Below, piece after piece: positions 1 through 7,061 of a stretch of DNA of 40,291 nucleotides. The DNA is taken from the NCBI GenBank assembly GCA_947492185.1, contig CANLMR010000014.1, forward strand, positions 1 through 40,291, written 5' to 3'. Within the stretch, counting starts at the first letter, position 1. Each line of letters begins with the position of its first letter. Made by a program: the position numbers and the translations under genes. Below the pieces are notes generated by a model. It was given only the letters and a program-made list of their open reading frames with translations, was not told the DNA's origin and ran no database searches. The stretch is from an uncultured Tenacibaculum sp. Its GTDB lineage: Bacteria; Bacteroidota; Bacteroidia; Flavobacteriales; Flavobacteriaceae.

Positions 1-8
1 GTTAGGTA

Positions 9-28
9 ATATCACCATATGGTTATAT
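9..28. repeat. Near-perfect 20-bp palindrome, possible operator
   Basis: A 10-bp perfect palindrome (ACCATATGGT, bases 14-23) is flanked by ATAT on both sides, giving a 20-bp inverted repeat with a single mismatch. It lies about 40 bases before the first ATG and is followed by an A-rich leader. This would suit an operator or start-proximal control site of the early operon. No protein partner is visible in the window, so the role is inference. Confidence 0.35.
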
Positions 29-68
29 ATTAGCTATGTAAAAACACAACAACAAATATAACATAAAA

Positions 69-467
69 ATGGGAACTTCTTTAAAAATTCAAGATTTATC
101 GACCACCGGAACGATGATCACTTCGCTAAAAAAACAAGTATCAACTAAAGTGTTGCCAATCAATTTGTTAGTTGAAATAAGAGACACATTAGAGAATGCA
201 GAAATAGAACTTTTTGAGGACACGGCTATAGTATTGACTGATGATTCAGAGCTTGTTATTGACGCGACTGTCCATATGAATAAAGATAGTGAAGATATTT
301 ATGTTTTCAAGAATGATGAAGAATTAGAATTAACAAATAAACAGGCTGAATTCATTATTAATTTTTTGAAAGGATACCACAACTACCATTTCTCAGGAGT
401 AGTGGATAAAAGTAACTGTTATGATATGTATGATTATAACGGGGTAAAACCTATAGACTTTGTATAA
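69..467 (+). CDS. Hypothetical early phage protein, 132 aa
   Basis: I do not recognise this gene. The ATG follows an A-rich leader (ACATAAAA) of the kind Bacteroidetes use instead of a Shine-Dalgarno sequence. The product is acidic, with no membrane segment, cysteine pair or obvious catalytic motif. Residues about 30-60 suggest a helical segment rich in Glu and Asp, and the C-terminus is tyrosine- and asparagine-rich. It is the first of a run of small plus-strand genes upstream of the recombination module, so a role early after induction is likely. The reading frame is clean and codon use matches its neighbours. Confidence 0.65.
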   Translation: MGTSLKIQDLSTTGTMITSLKKQVSTKVLPINLLVEIRDTLENAEIELFEDTAIVLTDDSELVIDATVHMNKDSEDIYVFKNDEELELTNKQAEFIINFLKGYHNYHFSGVVDKSNCYDMYDYNGVKPIDFV

Positions 468-483
468 CCTAAAACAAACTATC

Positions 484-753
484 ATGAAACTAAATCAAAA
501 CAATTTTAAAGGATTCTTAGATAACGGTGATAAGTATAGTGTTGTTCCGAATTGGGAATATGATGAACATTTAGAAATGTATTTCGTCAGAGTAATTATC
601 TATCAAAGCTATAGAACTGGAGAGCTGTTGTATAAGGAAAGGTTTTCAACTGAGGTTAAAGAATTAAAAGAAGGATTAAGACAATTGTTTTTAGAAGTAG
701 AAGGGAAATATGGTATTGAGCTTTTAAAAGCAGATTTAAAAATAGTAGCATAA
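484..753 (+). CDS. Hypothetical early phage protein, 89 aa
   Basis: Unrecognised small soluble protein. The open frame extends upstream to a TTG at 460 that overlaps the previous stop. I prefer the ATG at 484 because it follows an A-rich leader (AAACAAACTATC) and avoids the overlap. The product alternates charged and aromatic residues, with a probable beta-rich N-terminal half (about residues 10-45) and a helical C-terminal half (KELKEGLRQLFLEVEGKYG). There are no cysteine or membrane motifs. The next gene begins 4 bases later, so the two are probably co-translated. Confidence 0.6.
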   Translation: MKLNQNNFKGFLDNGDKYSVVPNWEYDEHLEMYFVRVIIYQSYRTGELLYKERFSTEVKELKEGLRQLFLEVEGKYGIELLKADLKIVA

Positions 754-757
754 AGAT

Positions 758-985
758 TTGAAGGAAGTTAAAGAAATATCAGAGATAGATAACATCAAGA
801 ACCTATATAAATTGATTAATAACAAAGACAAATTTATCAAGGCTATCTCAGAAGAATTCGATGTAGAAGTAAATACTATTAAAACAAATTGGTTTGCACC
901 TAGTAAGTACTACATACCTAAAAAGTATAGAGTACGAGAAAGGTTGATTGCTATAATGCAAAATTGGATTAGAAATCAAAAGTAA
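758..985 (+). CDS. Small protein with possible helix-turn-helix, 75 aa
   Basis: The frame opens at a TTG at 758, four bases after the preceding stop. There is no in-frame ATG before residue 66, so a TTG start is the best choice. Residues about 25-45 (FIKAISEEFDVEVNTIKTNW) read like the two helices of a helix-turn-helix, followed by a basic stretch (YIPKKYRVRERL) and a final helix. This would fit a small DNA-binding regulator. The motif is weak and the family is not recognised, so function is inference. Its stop overlaps the next start (TAATG). Confidence 0.55.
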   Translation: MKEVKEISEIDNIKNLYKLINNKDKFIKAISEEFDVEVNTIKTNWFAPSKYYIPKKYRVRERLIAIMQNWIRNQK

Positions 986-1206
986 TGAGTTTACAAAACG
1001 AAAATATTATTAATCAAATATCCTATGCTAATGAGATGATTAAAGAGGGATCAGCGCTTGTCCAAAAAGGTTATAAAATAATAGAAACAATTCAACAAGA
1101 AGAGGCTTCTAGGCAAAGTACCTTAACTAGCGAACAAGAGGCAGGCGCACTATCCCGTAAAGAGGAATTTGAATTAAGAAAAAAGATGATTGAAAAGTTC
1201 GGTTAG
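985..1206 (+). CDS. Small coiled-coil-like protein, 73 aa
   Basis: Not recognised. It starts with ATG at 985, overlapping the previous stop codon by one base, which implies translational coupling. The sequence is almost entirely helical and charged, rich in Glu, Gln and Lys. Runs such as SALVQKGYKIIETIQQEEASR and KEEFELRKKMIEKFG would suit a short coiled coil or a dimerising helical hairpin. It has no cysteines and no membrane segment. It is the last gene of the first early cluster, and a run of inverted repeats follows it. Confidence 0.55.
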   Translation: MSLQNENIINQISYANEMIKEGSALVQKGYKIIETIQQEEASRQSTLTSEQEAGALSRKEEFELRKKMIEKFG

Positions 1207-1225
1207 AAGTTAGTTTTTTTCATTG

Positions 1226-1276
1226 CCCCTCTCTGTTAATGATTTTTGTGTTCAAAAAGTGGGTTTAAGAGAGGGG
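1226..1276 (+). repeat. Inverted repeat, 9-bp arms with long loop
   Basis: Arms CCCCTCTCT (1226-1234) and AGAGAGGGG (1268-1276) are exactly complementary across a 33-base loop, and pairing can extend inward (TTAA) past a bulged G. The arms are far more GC-rich than the surroundings. No T-run follows, so it is not a standard terminator. It is the first of three long-loop inverted repeats between 1200 and 1900. It may be a structured leader, an attenuator or a protein-binding site. Confidence 0.5.
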
Positions 1277-1344
1277 TTATTTAACAACATTTAAGACAGT
1301 AGATAGAAGTTTTTTCATAGTTGATTTGTTAGTTTTTTTTACAT

Positions 1345-1372
1345 GGAGGTTTTACTGTCACCTCCTTCTTTT
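1345..1372 (+). terminator. Candidate intrinsic terminator
   Basis: GGAGGT (1345-1350) pairs with ACCTCC (1360-1365) around a 9-base loop, followed by TTCTTTT. The stem is only 6 bp but GC-rich and sits in the gap between two small genes. It would end transcripts reading from 69-1206, or attenuate read-through into the gene at 1390. Confidence is limited by the short stem and the interrupted T-tract. Confidence 0.45.
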
Positions 1373-1389
1373 AAAATCAAAAAATAGAT

Positions 1390-1587
1390 ATGTATTTCAA
1401 CGAAGAAGGTAAGAATATTACAAAACAGATCATAGATAATAGAACAATATTAATTGAAGGAACTGATGTTAAGTCAAGAATTTATGCTAGAGAGAAGGCT
1501 AAAGAAATGAGAAGTTCTGAATATGAAGTATTCACAAAAGATGATAAAGGAAGGTTAGTTTTTATTGGTTATGGAATTCCAAAATAA
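1390..1587 (+). CDS. Hypothetical small protein, 65 aa
   Basis: Unrecognised. The ATG at 1390 follows an A-rich leader (AAAATCAAAAAATAGAT). The product reads as a compact alpha/beta fold: a beta hairpin-like start (MYFNEEGKNITKQIIDNRTILIEG), a helix (KSRIYAREKAKEMRSS), and a final strand pair (YEVFTKDDKGRLVFIGYG). There is no cysteine or membrane motif. It is bracketed by the candidate terminator at 1345-1372 and the inverted repeat at 1634-1677, so it may be transcribed separately from its neighbours. Confidence 0.55.
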   Translation: MYFNEEGKNITKQIIDNRTILIEGTDVKSRIYAREKAKEMRSSEYEVFTKDDKGRLVFIGYGIPK

Positions 1588-1633
1588 TGTAACAGGGGGA
1601 CAAGTGACATTATTTCCATGCCAAAAATTAAAT

Positions 1634-1677
1634 GACGGTCAAATAAATAATAACTGTGGGAAAAGGGCTTGACCGTC
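1634..1677 (+). repeat. Inverted repeat, 9-bp arms
   Basis: GACGGTCAA (1634-1642) and TTGACCGTC (1669-1677) are perfect inverted repeats separated by 26 bases that include a G-rich patch (GTGGGAAAAGGG). The second arm ends 28 bases before the ATG of the small membrane protein at 1706. It is organised like the repeats at 1226-1276 and 1841-1897, although the arm sequences differ. This suggests a recurring structural element in the early leaders rather than a shared protein-binding sequence. Confidence 0.5.
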
Positions 1678-1705
1678 TCCCTTTCTCAATTTAAAACTTA
1701 ACAAA

Positions 1706-1834
1706 ATGAATATAGATGGTTTAGTAGCAATAGCTGGATTAATTTCTATAGGAGGTGCAATTCATTTCTGGTATAAATCAGAAAAATTGTTTCAAGAGAA
1801 TCAATATTTAAAAAACAGAAAAGATAAACAATAA
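1706..1834 (+). CDS. Small single-pass membrane protein, 42 aa
   Basis: A short frame opening with ATG after an A-rich leader (TTAACAAA). Residues about 4-22 (DGLVAIAGLISIGGAIHFW) form one hydrophobic segment rich in Gly, Ala and Ile. It is followed by a charged tail (YKSEKLFQENQYLKNRKDKQ) that would stay in the cytoplasm under the positive-inside rule. No family is recognised. Small phage membrane proteins at early positions often alter host membrane or replication functions, but nothing here decides that. It lies between two inverted repeats. Confidence 0.5.
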   Translation: MNIDGLVAIAGLISIGGAIHFWYKSEKLFQENQYLKNRKDKQ

Positions 1835-1840
1835 TAACAT

Positions 1841-1897
1841 TTCCAGTTGATGGGGGAGATTACTTCAAACCCTGACTGGAATATAAAACAACTGGAA
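1841..1897 (+). promoter_or_regulatory. Inverted repeat abutting the sak start codon
   Basis: TTCCAGTTG (1841-1849) is perfectly complementary to CAACTGGAA (1889-1897) across 39 bases. The second arm ends two bases before the ATG of the Rad52-like gene at 1900, so in the RNA it would pair across the translation start region. That position suits a switch controlling synthesis of the recombinase, by an RNA fold or a bound protein. The repeat is directly visible. The regulatory role is inference. Confidence 0.45.
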
Positions 1898-1899
1898 AA

Positions 1900-2445
1900 A
1901 TGATAACGAAAGAACAAATTGAATTATTAAAAAAAACTATTCCATTCAAGTGGAGAGTGCAAAGAGGTTTTGTGGATAGTAATAAACAAGAATGGGTGTC
2001 TATGATTCCTTATATAGATGCAAGGGATGTTCAAAAACAATTAGATGAAGTTATAGGTGCTATGAACTGGCAAGATGAATATTATACTTGTAAGAACACG
2101 CTTTTTTGTAGGATTGGGATTTATGTTTCAGATAAATGGATGTGGAAGAGTGGAGCTGGTTCAGAGAGTTCTTTTGAGAAGCAAAAAGGTGAAGCTTCAG
2201 ATGCTTTTAAGAGGGCAGCTTTGAAATGGGGAATAAATAGAGATGCTTATAGTGTTGGTCAAATCTATATAAAAGCAAAAAGTTATGTAGATGGTTCAGG
2301 TAAAAAGCAATATCAACCTATGGACAGGAACACTAAGTTAAAAGGAGATAGTCTCAATGATTTTTGTAATACAAAGGCAAAGATAGAAGAGTTACCAAAT
2401 TTCAATTTGAATGAAGAGGATCAATCATTAAAAGTACTAGCATAA
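1900..2445 (+). CDS. sak: Rad52/Sak-family single-strand annealing protein
   Basis: Predicted phage recombinase that coats single-stranded DNA and anneals complementary strands during replication-linked recombination. The 181-residue product has the Rad52/Rad22 core: an N-terminal IPYIDARDVQKQLDEVIG region, a beta-rich middle, and the diagnostic GEASDAFKRAALKWGI segment (about residues 97-112). The length fits phage Sak proteins. It starts with ATG at 1900 directly after a hairpin-forming repeat, and its stop overlaps the ATG of the exonuclease gene. An annealing protein, an exonuclease and an SSB in one operon form a standard phage recombination module. The family call is strong. Activity is inferred from it. 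Confidence 0.85.
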   Translation: MITKEQIELLKKTIPFKWRVQRGFVDSNKQEWVSMIPYIDARDVQKQLDEVIGAMNWQDEYYTCKNTLFCRIGIYVSDKWMWKSGAGSESSFEKQKGEASDAFKRAALKWGINRDAYSVGQIYIKAKSYVDGSGKKQYQPMDRNTKLKGDSLNDFCNTKAKIEELPNFNLNEEDQSLKVLA

Positions 2446-3374
2446 TGGATTGGAATGAAATAGATATTAACAATATTCCAGATGGAGTTTATTATGATAT
2501 GCCTATAGATATATATCATAAAAATATAACTCATGATTCGGCATCAACTATTAAACCTGCATTTGAGTCAATGGCTCATTATAAAGCGAATAAACAATTT
2601 AAGAAGGAATATAAATCTCATTTCGATTTTGGTAATGCATTTGAGTTAAGTTTAACTGATTATGAAAGTTTCAATGATGAAGTTGCAATTTTTGATCCTT
2701 CTGACAGACCTAATAAACAGGCTAATTTTGGACAAAAAAAAAATAAGGAATGGAAAGAAAATTTTTATATAGAAAATAGAGATAAACTTATTATTCCTGT
2801 TAGTGGGGCTGATAGTTTTGATGTACTAACGATTCTTAAAAGGAATTTTTACGAACACAGAACTGCAACAACATTATTATCTAATTCAAATTATCAAACT
2901 TCTGTTTTTTGGACTTGTCGATTTACGGGTCTTAAACTTAAAACTAGACCTGATTTTTGGAAGTTTTCAAAAGAAAGAGGTGTGCCTATAATATCTGATT
3001 TAAAAACAGATAAGGGTACTACTAAAGATAGGCATTTTAAAACCATAAGAGATAGAAATTATCCTATTCAAGCAGTTATGCAATTGGATGGGTTATGGCA
3101 GAGTGGTTTAATTCCAAGTATTACTTCTGCGAGGTATTTCTGGATATTCGCTTGTAAAAACCTTCCATATAACACAGAAGTCTATGAATTTGATGCTTCA
3201 GATATAGAATTGTTTTTAGAGGTATATCGATTAAAGTTACAAGAATTGAAAGTGGCTAAGGATAAGAATATATTCATGAGTTACGATCCAAATTTAGATG
3301 CAGGAATTAAGACAGTTTCATTTCCTTCATTTTATAAAAACAGTTTAGGAATATATAATAACATAGATAGTTAA
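2445..3374 (+). CDS. PD-(D/E)XK exonuclease, RecE-like (DUF3799)
   Basis: Predicted 5'-3' double-strand DNA exonuclease that would make the 3' overhangs used by the annealing protein just upstream. Residue 67 lies in a GNAFE motif, an acidic variant of the GxxxH/E element of this fold. The nuclease core is Asp170 (TRPDFW), Asp185-Leu-Lys187 (ISDLKTD) and a following helix with YPIQAVMQL (Gln209), which matches the motif IV glutamine of RecE/YqaJ-type enzymes. At 309 residues it is the size of a lone nuclease domain. It is coupled to the upstream gene (stop/start overlap at 2445) and abuts the SSB-like gene. It could be annotated as exodeoxyribonuclease VIII-like. Confidence 0.82.
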   Translation: MDWNEIDINNIPDGVYYDMPIDIYHKNITHDSASTIKPAFESMAHYKANKQFKKEYKSHFDFGNAFELSLTDYESFNDEVAIFDPSDRPNKQANFGQKKNKEWKENFYIENRDKLIIPVSGADSFDVLTILKRNFYEHRTATTLLSNSNYQTSVFWTCRFTGLKLKTRPDFWKFSKERGVPIISDLKTDKGTTKDRHFKTIRDRNYPIQAVMQLDGLWQSGLIPSITSARYFWIFACKNLPYNTEVYEFDASDIELFLEVYRLKLQELKVAKDKNIFMSYDPNLDAGIKTVSFPSFYKNSLGIYNNIDS

Positions 3375-3722
3375 ATGGAATTAACAGGAAGGATTAAACT
3401 TATCAATGATACAATGTCATTTGGTAGTAACAATTTTAGAAAAAGAGAAATTGTATTAACAACAGATGAACAGTATCCTCAAAATATACAAATAGAGTTT
3501 GTCCAGGATAAATGCCAACTATTAGATCAATATGTAGTTGGTGATAATGTAACTATATCTATCAATTTAAGGGGTATAGAATGGATTAATCCAGAAGGAA
3601 AAGCTAAGTATTTCAATACAATTCAAGGATGGAGAATTGTGAAAGTAAATAATACAAGTGAATTAGCTAATGAGTCTGCAAGCTCATTGGTAAGAGATAA
3701 ACCAGATGATATGCCTTTTTAG
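3375..3722 (+). CDS. SSB-like OB-fold protein (DUF3127)
   Basis: Likely single-strand DNA-binding protein. The 115-residue product reads as a five-strand OB fold (MELTGRIKLINDTMSF, KREIVLTTDEQYPQNIQIEFV, YVVGDNVTISINLRGIEW, FNTIQGWRIVKV). A flexible Ser/Asn linker follows, ending in the acidic tip DDMPF that resembles the protein-docking tail of bacterial SSB (DDIPF). DUF3127 is a Bacteroidetes family usually found in this role. The ATG follows the exonuclease stop directly. Coating of single strands and recruitment of host partners through the tail is inferred from the family and the tip sequence. Confidence 0.8.
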   Translation: MELTGRIKLINDTMSFGSNNFRKREIVLTTDEQYPQNIQIEFVQDKCQLLDQYVVGDNVTISINLRGIEWINPEGKAKYFNTIQGWRIVKVNNTSELANESASSLVRDKPDDMPF

Positions 3723-4025
3723 ATGAATAGTTATAGATGTTCCGATGGTTCTAGAGTAAAGGAAAGTGTTTTAAAAGTTGCTATTAGAAAAGCCAAGGCA
3801 GAAAAGCTTAGACAGCAACATGATGAATATGGATACAATTTCTGTGAAGAATGTGGAATATCAAACGGAACATATTTAGACTGTTCTCATGAAGAAAGTG
3901 TAAAGAGTTGCAAAGAAAACGGAAGAGCTGAAAAGGCAGCTGATGTAAACTATATAACAATCAGATGCAGAAAATGTCACCAAAAAAAAGATAAACTCAA
4001 TTTAGTATTTACAAATGATAATTAG
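3723..4025 (+). CDS. HNH-type zinc-binding nuclease-like protein
   Basis: A 100-residue protein with a readable HNH pattern. Structural cysteines are Cys41-x2-Cys44 and Cys82-x2-Cys85. The first histidine is in DCSH (His56), Asn76 is in VNYITIRC, and the last histidine directly follows Cys85 (His86, CRKCHQKKD). The N-terminal 35 residues are basic and helical, suggesting DNA contact. Its place between the SSB-like protein and the replication genes suggests a role in recombination intermediates or end processing, similar in position to NinG/Rap-type proteins of other phages. It starts immediately after the preceding stop. Confidence 0.65.
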   Translation: MNSYRCSDGSRVKESVLKVAIRKAKAEKLRQQHDEYGYNFCEECGISNGTYLDCSHEESVKSCKENGRAEKAADVNYITIRCRKCHQKKDKLNLVFTNDN

Positions 4026-4308
4026 TGGAGTTGTAGGTCAAGTATCATATTTCAATCAAAGATCAAAGAAGACGAAGAAAATCAAGGTATTGATATATGT
4101 TGACCAGTTCACTAAATATGAGGTTGATATAAGATCTAGGCACTTAGATATGGTCAAAGATATTAAGCAATGGGATAAGATAAAACTTGTTGCTGAAGAG
4201 AAGACCAATAGAGGTAGAAAGTCTTATACAGCATCAGAAATTATTTTAATCAATGGCAGAACTATTAACAATACAATCCTATTTAGAGATGAAAGCATAC
4301 ATAGATAA
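4015..4308 (+). CDS. Hypothetical beta-rich protein, OB-fold-like, 97 aa
   Basis: Not recognised by name. It opens with ATG at 4015, overlapping the HNH gene by 11 bases. The pattern GVVGQVSYF, KKIKVLIYVDQ, KYEVDIRS, WDKIKLVAEE and SYTASEIILING suggests five beta strands with one short helix (HLDMVKDIK), as in a small OB or SH3-like barrel. Basic residues are concentrated near the start (RSKKTKKIK). Its position among recombination and replication genes is compatible with nucleic-acid binding. Fold and role are inference from sequence pattern only. Confidence 0.6.
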   Translation: MIISGVVGQVSYFNQRSKKTKKIKVLIYVDQFTKYEVDIRSRHLDMVKDIKQWDKIKLVAEEKTNRGRKSYTASEIILINGRTINNTILFRDESIHR

Positions 4309-4468
4309 TTTAAGGACTTTTATTTATGAAGGAATTAACGATGATAGTCTTTCCGATATTGAGTTAAAGGGTCTTTGGTTAGAAAGAAAAAGAGCATTAA
4401 AGGAGCTTGAAAAAGGTGATAAAGTATCATATACAATAACTAAAAAATTCTCTTTAATAAATGGCTAG
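4253..4468 (+). CDS. Hypothetical small helical protein, 71 aa
   Basis: Unrecognised. The frame starts at ATG 4253 inside the previous gene (56-base overlap). An alternative ATG at 4289 (MKAYIDN) would shorten the overlap. The product is helical and charged: YLEMKAYIDNLRTFIYEG, SDIELKGLWLERKRALKELEKG. It shows no cysteine, membrane or catalytic motif. It overlaps the next gene by 8 bases, so it is embedded in a tightly coupled operon. That supports it being real although nothing identifies its job. Confidence 0.5.
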   Translation: MAELLTIQSYLEMKAYIDNLRTFIYEGINDDSLSDIELKGLWLERKRALKELEKGDKVSYTITKKFSLING

Positions 4469-5249
4469 ACCAGTTAAAGAAGGTTTGGATTACTTTCCAA
4501 TGGACACTAATATATTTAGTGACAGGAAAATTAGAAAGTTAATTAAAACTCATGGATGCAAGGGAATCGCAATATTCCACATTGTGCTTTGCGAGATATA
4601 CCTAGATAAAGGTTATTTCGTCCTGTGTGATGATGATTTTGTTTTTGATGTATCAGACAAATTGAATATAGCTGAATCCTCAGTAGAAGAAACAATAAGG
4701 TTTTGTATCTCTAATGGGCTTTTTAATAAGCGTGTTTTTGATGTGAATAAGATTCTAACATCTGCGTCCATTCAGAAAAGGTATATGACCGCTAAGAGAA
4801 ATAAAGTTGAGATAGATGGAAAACTTAATGTATTAGCACATGAAATAGAGGTTATTTCAACAGAAACTAAAGTTATTTCAACAGAAACCTTAGTTAATGT
4901 TACAGAAAGCACACAAAGAAAAGTAAAGAAAAGTAAAATAAAGAAAAGTAAAGGAGAGGAAAAGATTTCCTCCTCGGTTTTTATTTCAATTCATGAATTA
5001 CTAACTGAATACTTAGAAGACAAAAGAGTTTGTGATGCGGTGATTAAAAACAAGCGAAAAAACTTTATTCAAGATCAAAAACATCTTGAAGTGAGATTAA
5101 AAGAATTTGTGGAACATCTAACTGAGCAAGGTGTTCGGGTTAAAGAACGTCTTGATTTTAATGCTCATTTTTTGAATTGGCACAAACTAAATCATGAAAA
5201 CAGCAATTTAGTTATAAAGAAAATTAACACTATACCACTAGCGAAATAA
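4461..5249 (+). CDS. DUF4373 (Lin1244/Lin1753-like) replication protein
   Basis: Probable phage replication initiator or helicase-loader-type protein. The N-terminal 110 residues match the DUF4373 pattern: YFPMDTNIFSDRKIRKLIKTHGCKGIAIFHIVLCEIYLDKGYF, then a winged-helix-like part (SDKLNIAESSVEETIRFCISNGLF). A low-complexity lysine-rich linker at about 150-165 (KVKKSKIKKSKGEEK) separates a helical C-terminal part (about residues 175-245). The gene directly precedes, and overlaps by one base, the DnaB-type helicase. That is the usual order for initiator and helicase in phages of Bacteroidetes and Firmicutes. An origin might lie within it, but I saw no clear iterons. Confidence 0.75.
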   Translation: MARPVKEGLDYFPMDTNIFSDRKIRKLIKTHGCKGIAIFHIVLCEIYLDKGYFVLCDDDFVFDVSDKLNIAESSVEETIRFCISNGLFNKRVFDVNKILTSASIQKRYMTAKRNKVEIDGKLNVLAHEIEVISTETKVISTETLVNVTESTQRKVKKSKIKKSKGEEKISSSVFISIHELLTEYLEDKRVCDAVIKNKRKNFIQDQKHLEVRLKEFVEHLTEQGVRVKERLDFNAHFLNWHKLNHENSNLVIKKINTIPLAK

Positions 5250-6649
5250 TGGAGAATAATTTAAAAATATTACCAAAATCTATTGAATTAGAACAAGCGG
5301 TTCTTGGTGCATTACTTGTAGATTATTCTAATGTTGGTGAAACTCTTGAATTATTAAATCATGAAGTATTTACTGATCCAAGACATCAAGAAGTGTTCAA
5401 GTCTATTTACAGGGTTTTTAATGATTCTAAGCCAATAGATGTGCTGATTATTGTTGAAGATTTAACCGCAAATAAAAAAATAAAAAAAGCAGGAGGATAC
5501 GGTTATGTTATTGAATTAACTCAGAAAATAGCTTCATCTGCACACATAGAACATCATTCAAGAGTATTGATGCAAAAGTACATGCAGAGATCTATAATTA
5601 AGATGAGTACTGCGTTTCTTCAGAATGCTTACAAAGAAGATGTAGATGTATTCGAGTTATCAGATAAAGCTTATAGCTTTTTAAATGAAATAAGTGAGTT
5701 TATCATTAAAAAGAATGAGGTAAAATTTGAGGAGATAGTTACTCAGGTAAAAGAGAAAGCGGTTAGAATTTACAAGGGAGAAGTTACTCCTGGTTTATTA
5801 ACACCAATTTCAAAGTTATCATCAAATACAGGAGGATGGAGAGACGGGGAATTGATTATTCTGGCAGCTAGACCGGGTATGGGTAAAACTGCCTTCGCTT
5901 TAAAATGTGCTTCCTATTTAGCAAATATGAGTATTCCAACTGCTTTTTTCTGTCTAGAAATGAGTAATGAAACTTTAGTTAGTAGAGTGATTTCAATGGA
6001 AGCTAAAGTTCCTATTGAAAAGTTTAATAAAAAGGGGTTGGGTCCAGACGATGAAAAAGTTGTTTCAGTATTTGAAAAGCGAATAAAGGATATGCCTTTT
6101 TACATTGATGACACTACAAGTTTATCTATCGAACAACTTCAGATTAAGGCAAAAAGACTAAAGAGCACTTATGATATAAAAATTCTCTTTGTTGATTATT
6201 TGCAGTTGATGAGTTCATCAGTAATTAAAGGAAATAGGGAGCAAGAGATTTCTAAGATTTCAAGAGGATTAAAAACAATAGCGAAAGATTTAAAAATTCC
6301 TGTTATAGCATTATCACAATTATCAAGAGCTGTAGAAACAAGAGGAGGGAGTAAAAGGCCTTTATTGTCTGATTTGAGAGAATCTGGTGCTATAGAGCAA
6401 GACGCAGATATGGTAGGATTTTTATATAGGCCAGAATATTACGGGATGGATGAGTGGGATGATGATGAAAGGTCTTCATGTGTAGGAGAAGCTGAAATAA
6501 TAATTGCAAAAAATAGAAATGGAGGATTAGTAAGAGTAAGAATGAATTTTGAGGGAGAATTTACTTTGTTTTCAGATATAGAGAATAATCAAAATGAAAT
6601 TAGAGAAGAATTATTAAAGATAGAGCCAAATGAAGCATTCGGTATTTAA
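5249..6649 (+). CDS. dnaB: Replicative DNA helicase, DnaB family
   Basis: Hexameric 5'-3' replicative helicase. At 466 residues it has the full DnaB length. The N-terminal helical domain (about 1-150; IELEQAVLGALLVD) is followed by a linker and the RecA-like C-terminal ATPase: Walker A ARPGMGKT (207-214, Lys213), an EMS segment after the first strand (CLEMSNETLVSR), Walker B ILFVDYLQLM (Asp316), the ALSQLSR motif and the DLRESGAIEQDADMV arginine-finger region. All key residues are intact. It follows the DUF4373 gene with a TAATG overlap, consistent with a phage-encoded initiator/helicase pair. Confidence 0.95.
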   Translation: MENNLKILPKSIELEQAVLGALLVDYSNVGETLELLNHEVFTDPRHQEVFKSIYRVFNDSKPIDVLIIVEDLTANKKIKKAGGYGYVIELTQKIASSAHIEHHSRVLMQKYMQRSIIKMSTAFLQNAYKEDVDVFELSDKAYSFLNEISEFIIKKNEVKFEEIVTQVKEKAVRIYKGEVTPGLLTPISKLSSNTGGWRDGELIILAARPGMGKTAFALKCASYLANMSIPTAFFCLEMSNETLVSRVISMEAKVPIEKFNKKGLGPDDEKVVSVFEKRIKDMPFYIDDTTSLSIEQLQIKAKRLKSTYDIKILFVDYLQLMSSSVIKGNREQEISKISRGLKTIAKDLKIPVIALSQLSRAVETRGGSKRPLLSDLRESGAIEQDADMVGFLYRPEYYGMDEWDDDERSSCVGEAEIIIAKNRNGGLVRVRMNFEGEFTLFSDIENNQNEIREELLKIEPNEAFGI

Positions 6650-6878
6650 TAAAATAGGAATATCTAAGGCGATGTCTATTTGTATTGATCATGGAATAAG
6701 AGTTTATCCAATTTGTTCAGGTGGTAGGTATATGAAAATTCAAGTTTTTAATAATGGAAGAAAACATACTTATCCTGATAACCTAGTAAAAATCGATGAT
6801 ATCAATAGATCGATTACAGAAAAGTACTTGTATTACTCAAGAGAAATATTAAAGAAAATTAAATCAAATTCTATTTAA
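6630..6878 (+). CDS. Hypothetical small protein, 82 aa
   Basis: Unrecognised. The longest frame starts at ATG 6630 and overlaps the helicase end by 20 bases. An in-frame ATG at 6672 (MSICIDHG) is a possible shorter start. The product is mildly basic, with a beta-like centre (GIRVYPICSGGRYMKIQVFNNGRKHTYP) and a C-terminal helix (ITEKYLYYSREILKKIK). It has two isolated cysteines and no recognised motif. Close coupling to dnaB suggests co-expression with the replication genes. Confidence 0.5.
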   Translation: MKHSVFNKIGISKAMSICIDHGIRVYPICSGGRYMKIQVFNNGRKHTYPDNLVKIDDINRSITEKYLYYSREILKKIKSNSI

Positions 6879-6914
6879 CTATTACAAATTATTAAAAATT
6901 AAAGAAGGGTTTTT

Positions 6915-7061
6915 ATGAAACAAAAAATAGCAGAATTAAAAGAGGTAGAGAAGGATCATTTTGATTTAAAAATATGTAATGAGTATCAAGGTAAGTTTGA
7001 GAGAAGTCAATTAAGGCATATTGTTCAAATAATAGATGAAGCAATAAATACTGGATTATGA
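6915..7061 (+). CDS. Hypothetical small protein, 48 aa
   Basis: A short frame with ATG at 6915. A purine-rich stretch (AAAGAAGGG) about eight bases upstream is one of the few Shine-Dalgarno-like sequences in the window. The product is charged and helical (MKQKIAELKEVEKDHFDLKI, FERSQLRHIVQIIDEAINTG). Its TGA overlaps the next ATG (ATGA at 7058), which is good evidence that it is translated and coupled to the membrane/zinc-finger gene. No family is recognised. Confidence 0.55.
   Translation: MKQKIAELKEVEKDHFDLKICNEYQGKFERSQLRHIVQIIDEAINTGL

Noticed and set aside
1226..1276. Rho-independent terminator
   Set aside because: The arms are good, but the loop is 33 bases and no T-run follows, so it is listed as an inverted repeat only.
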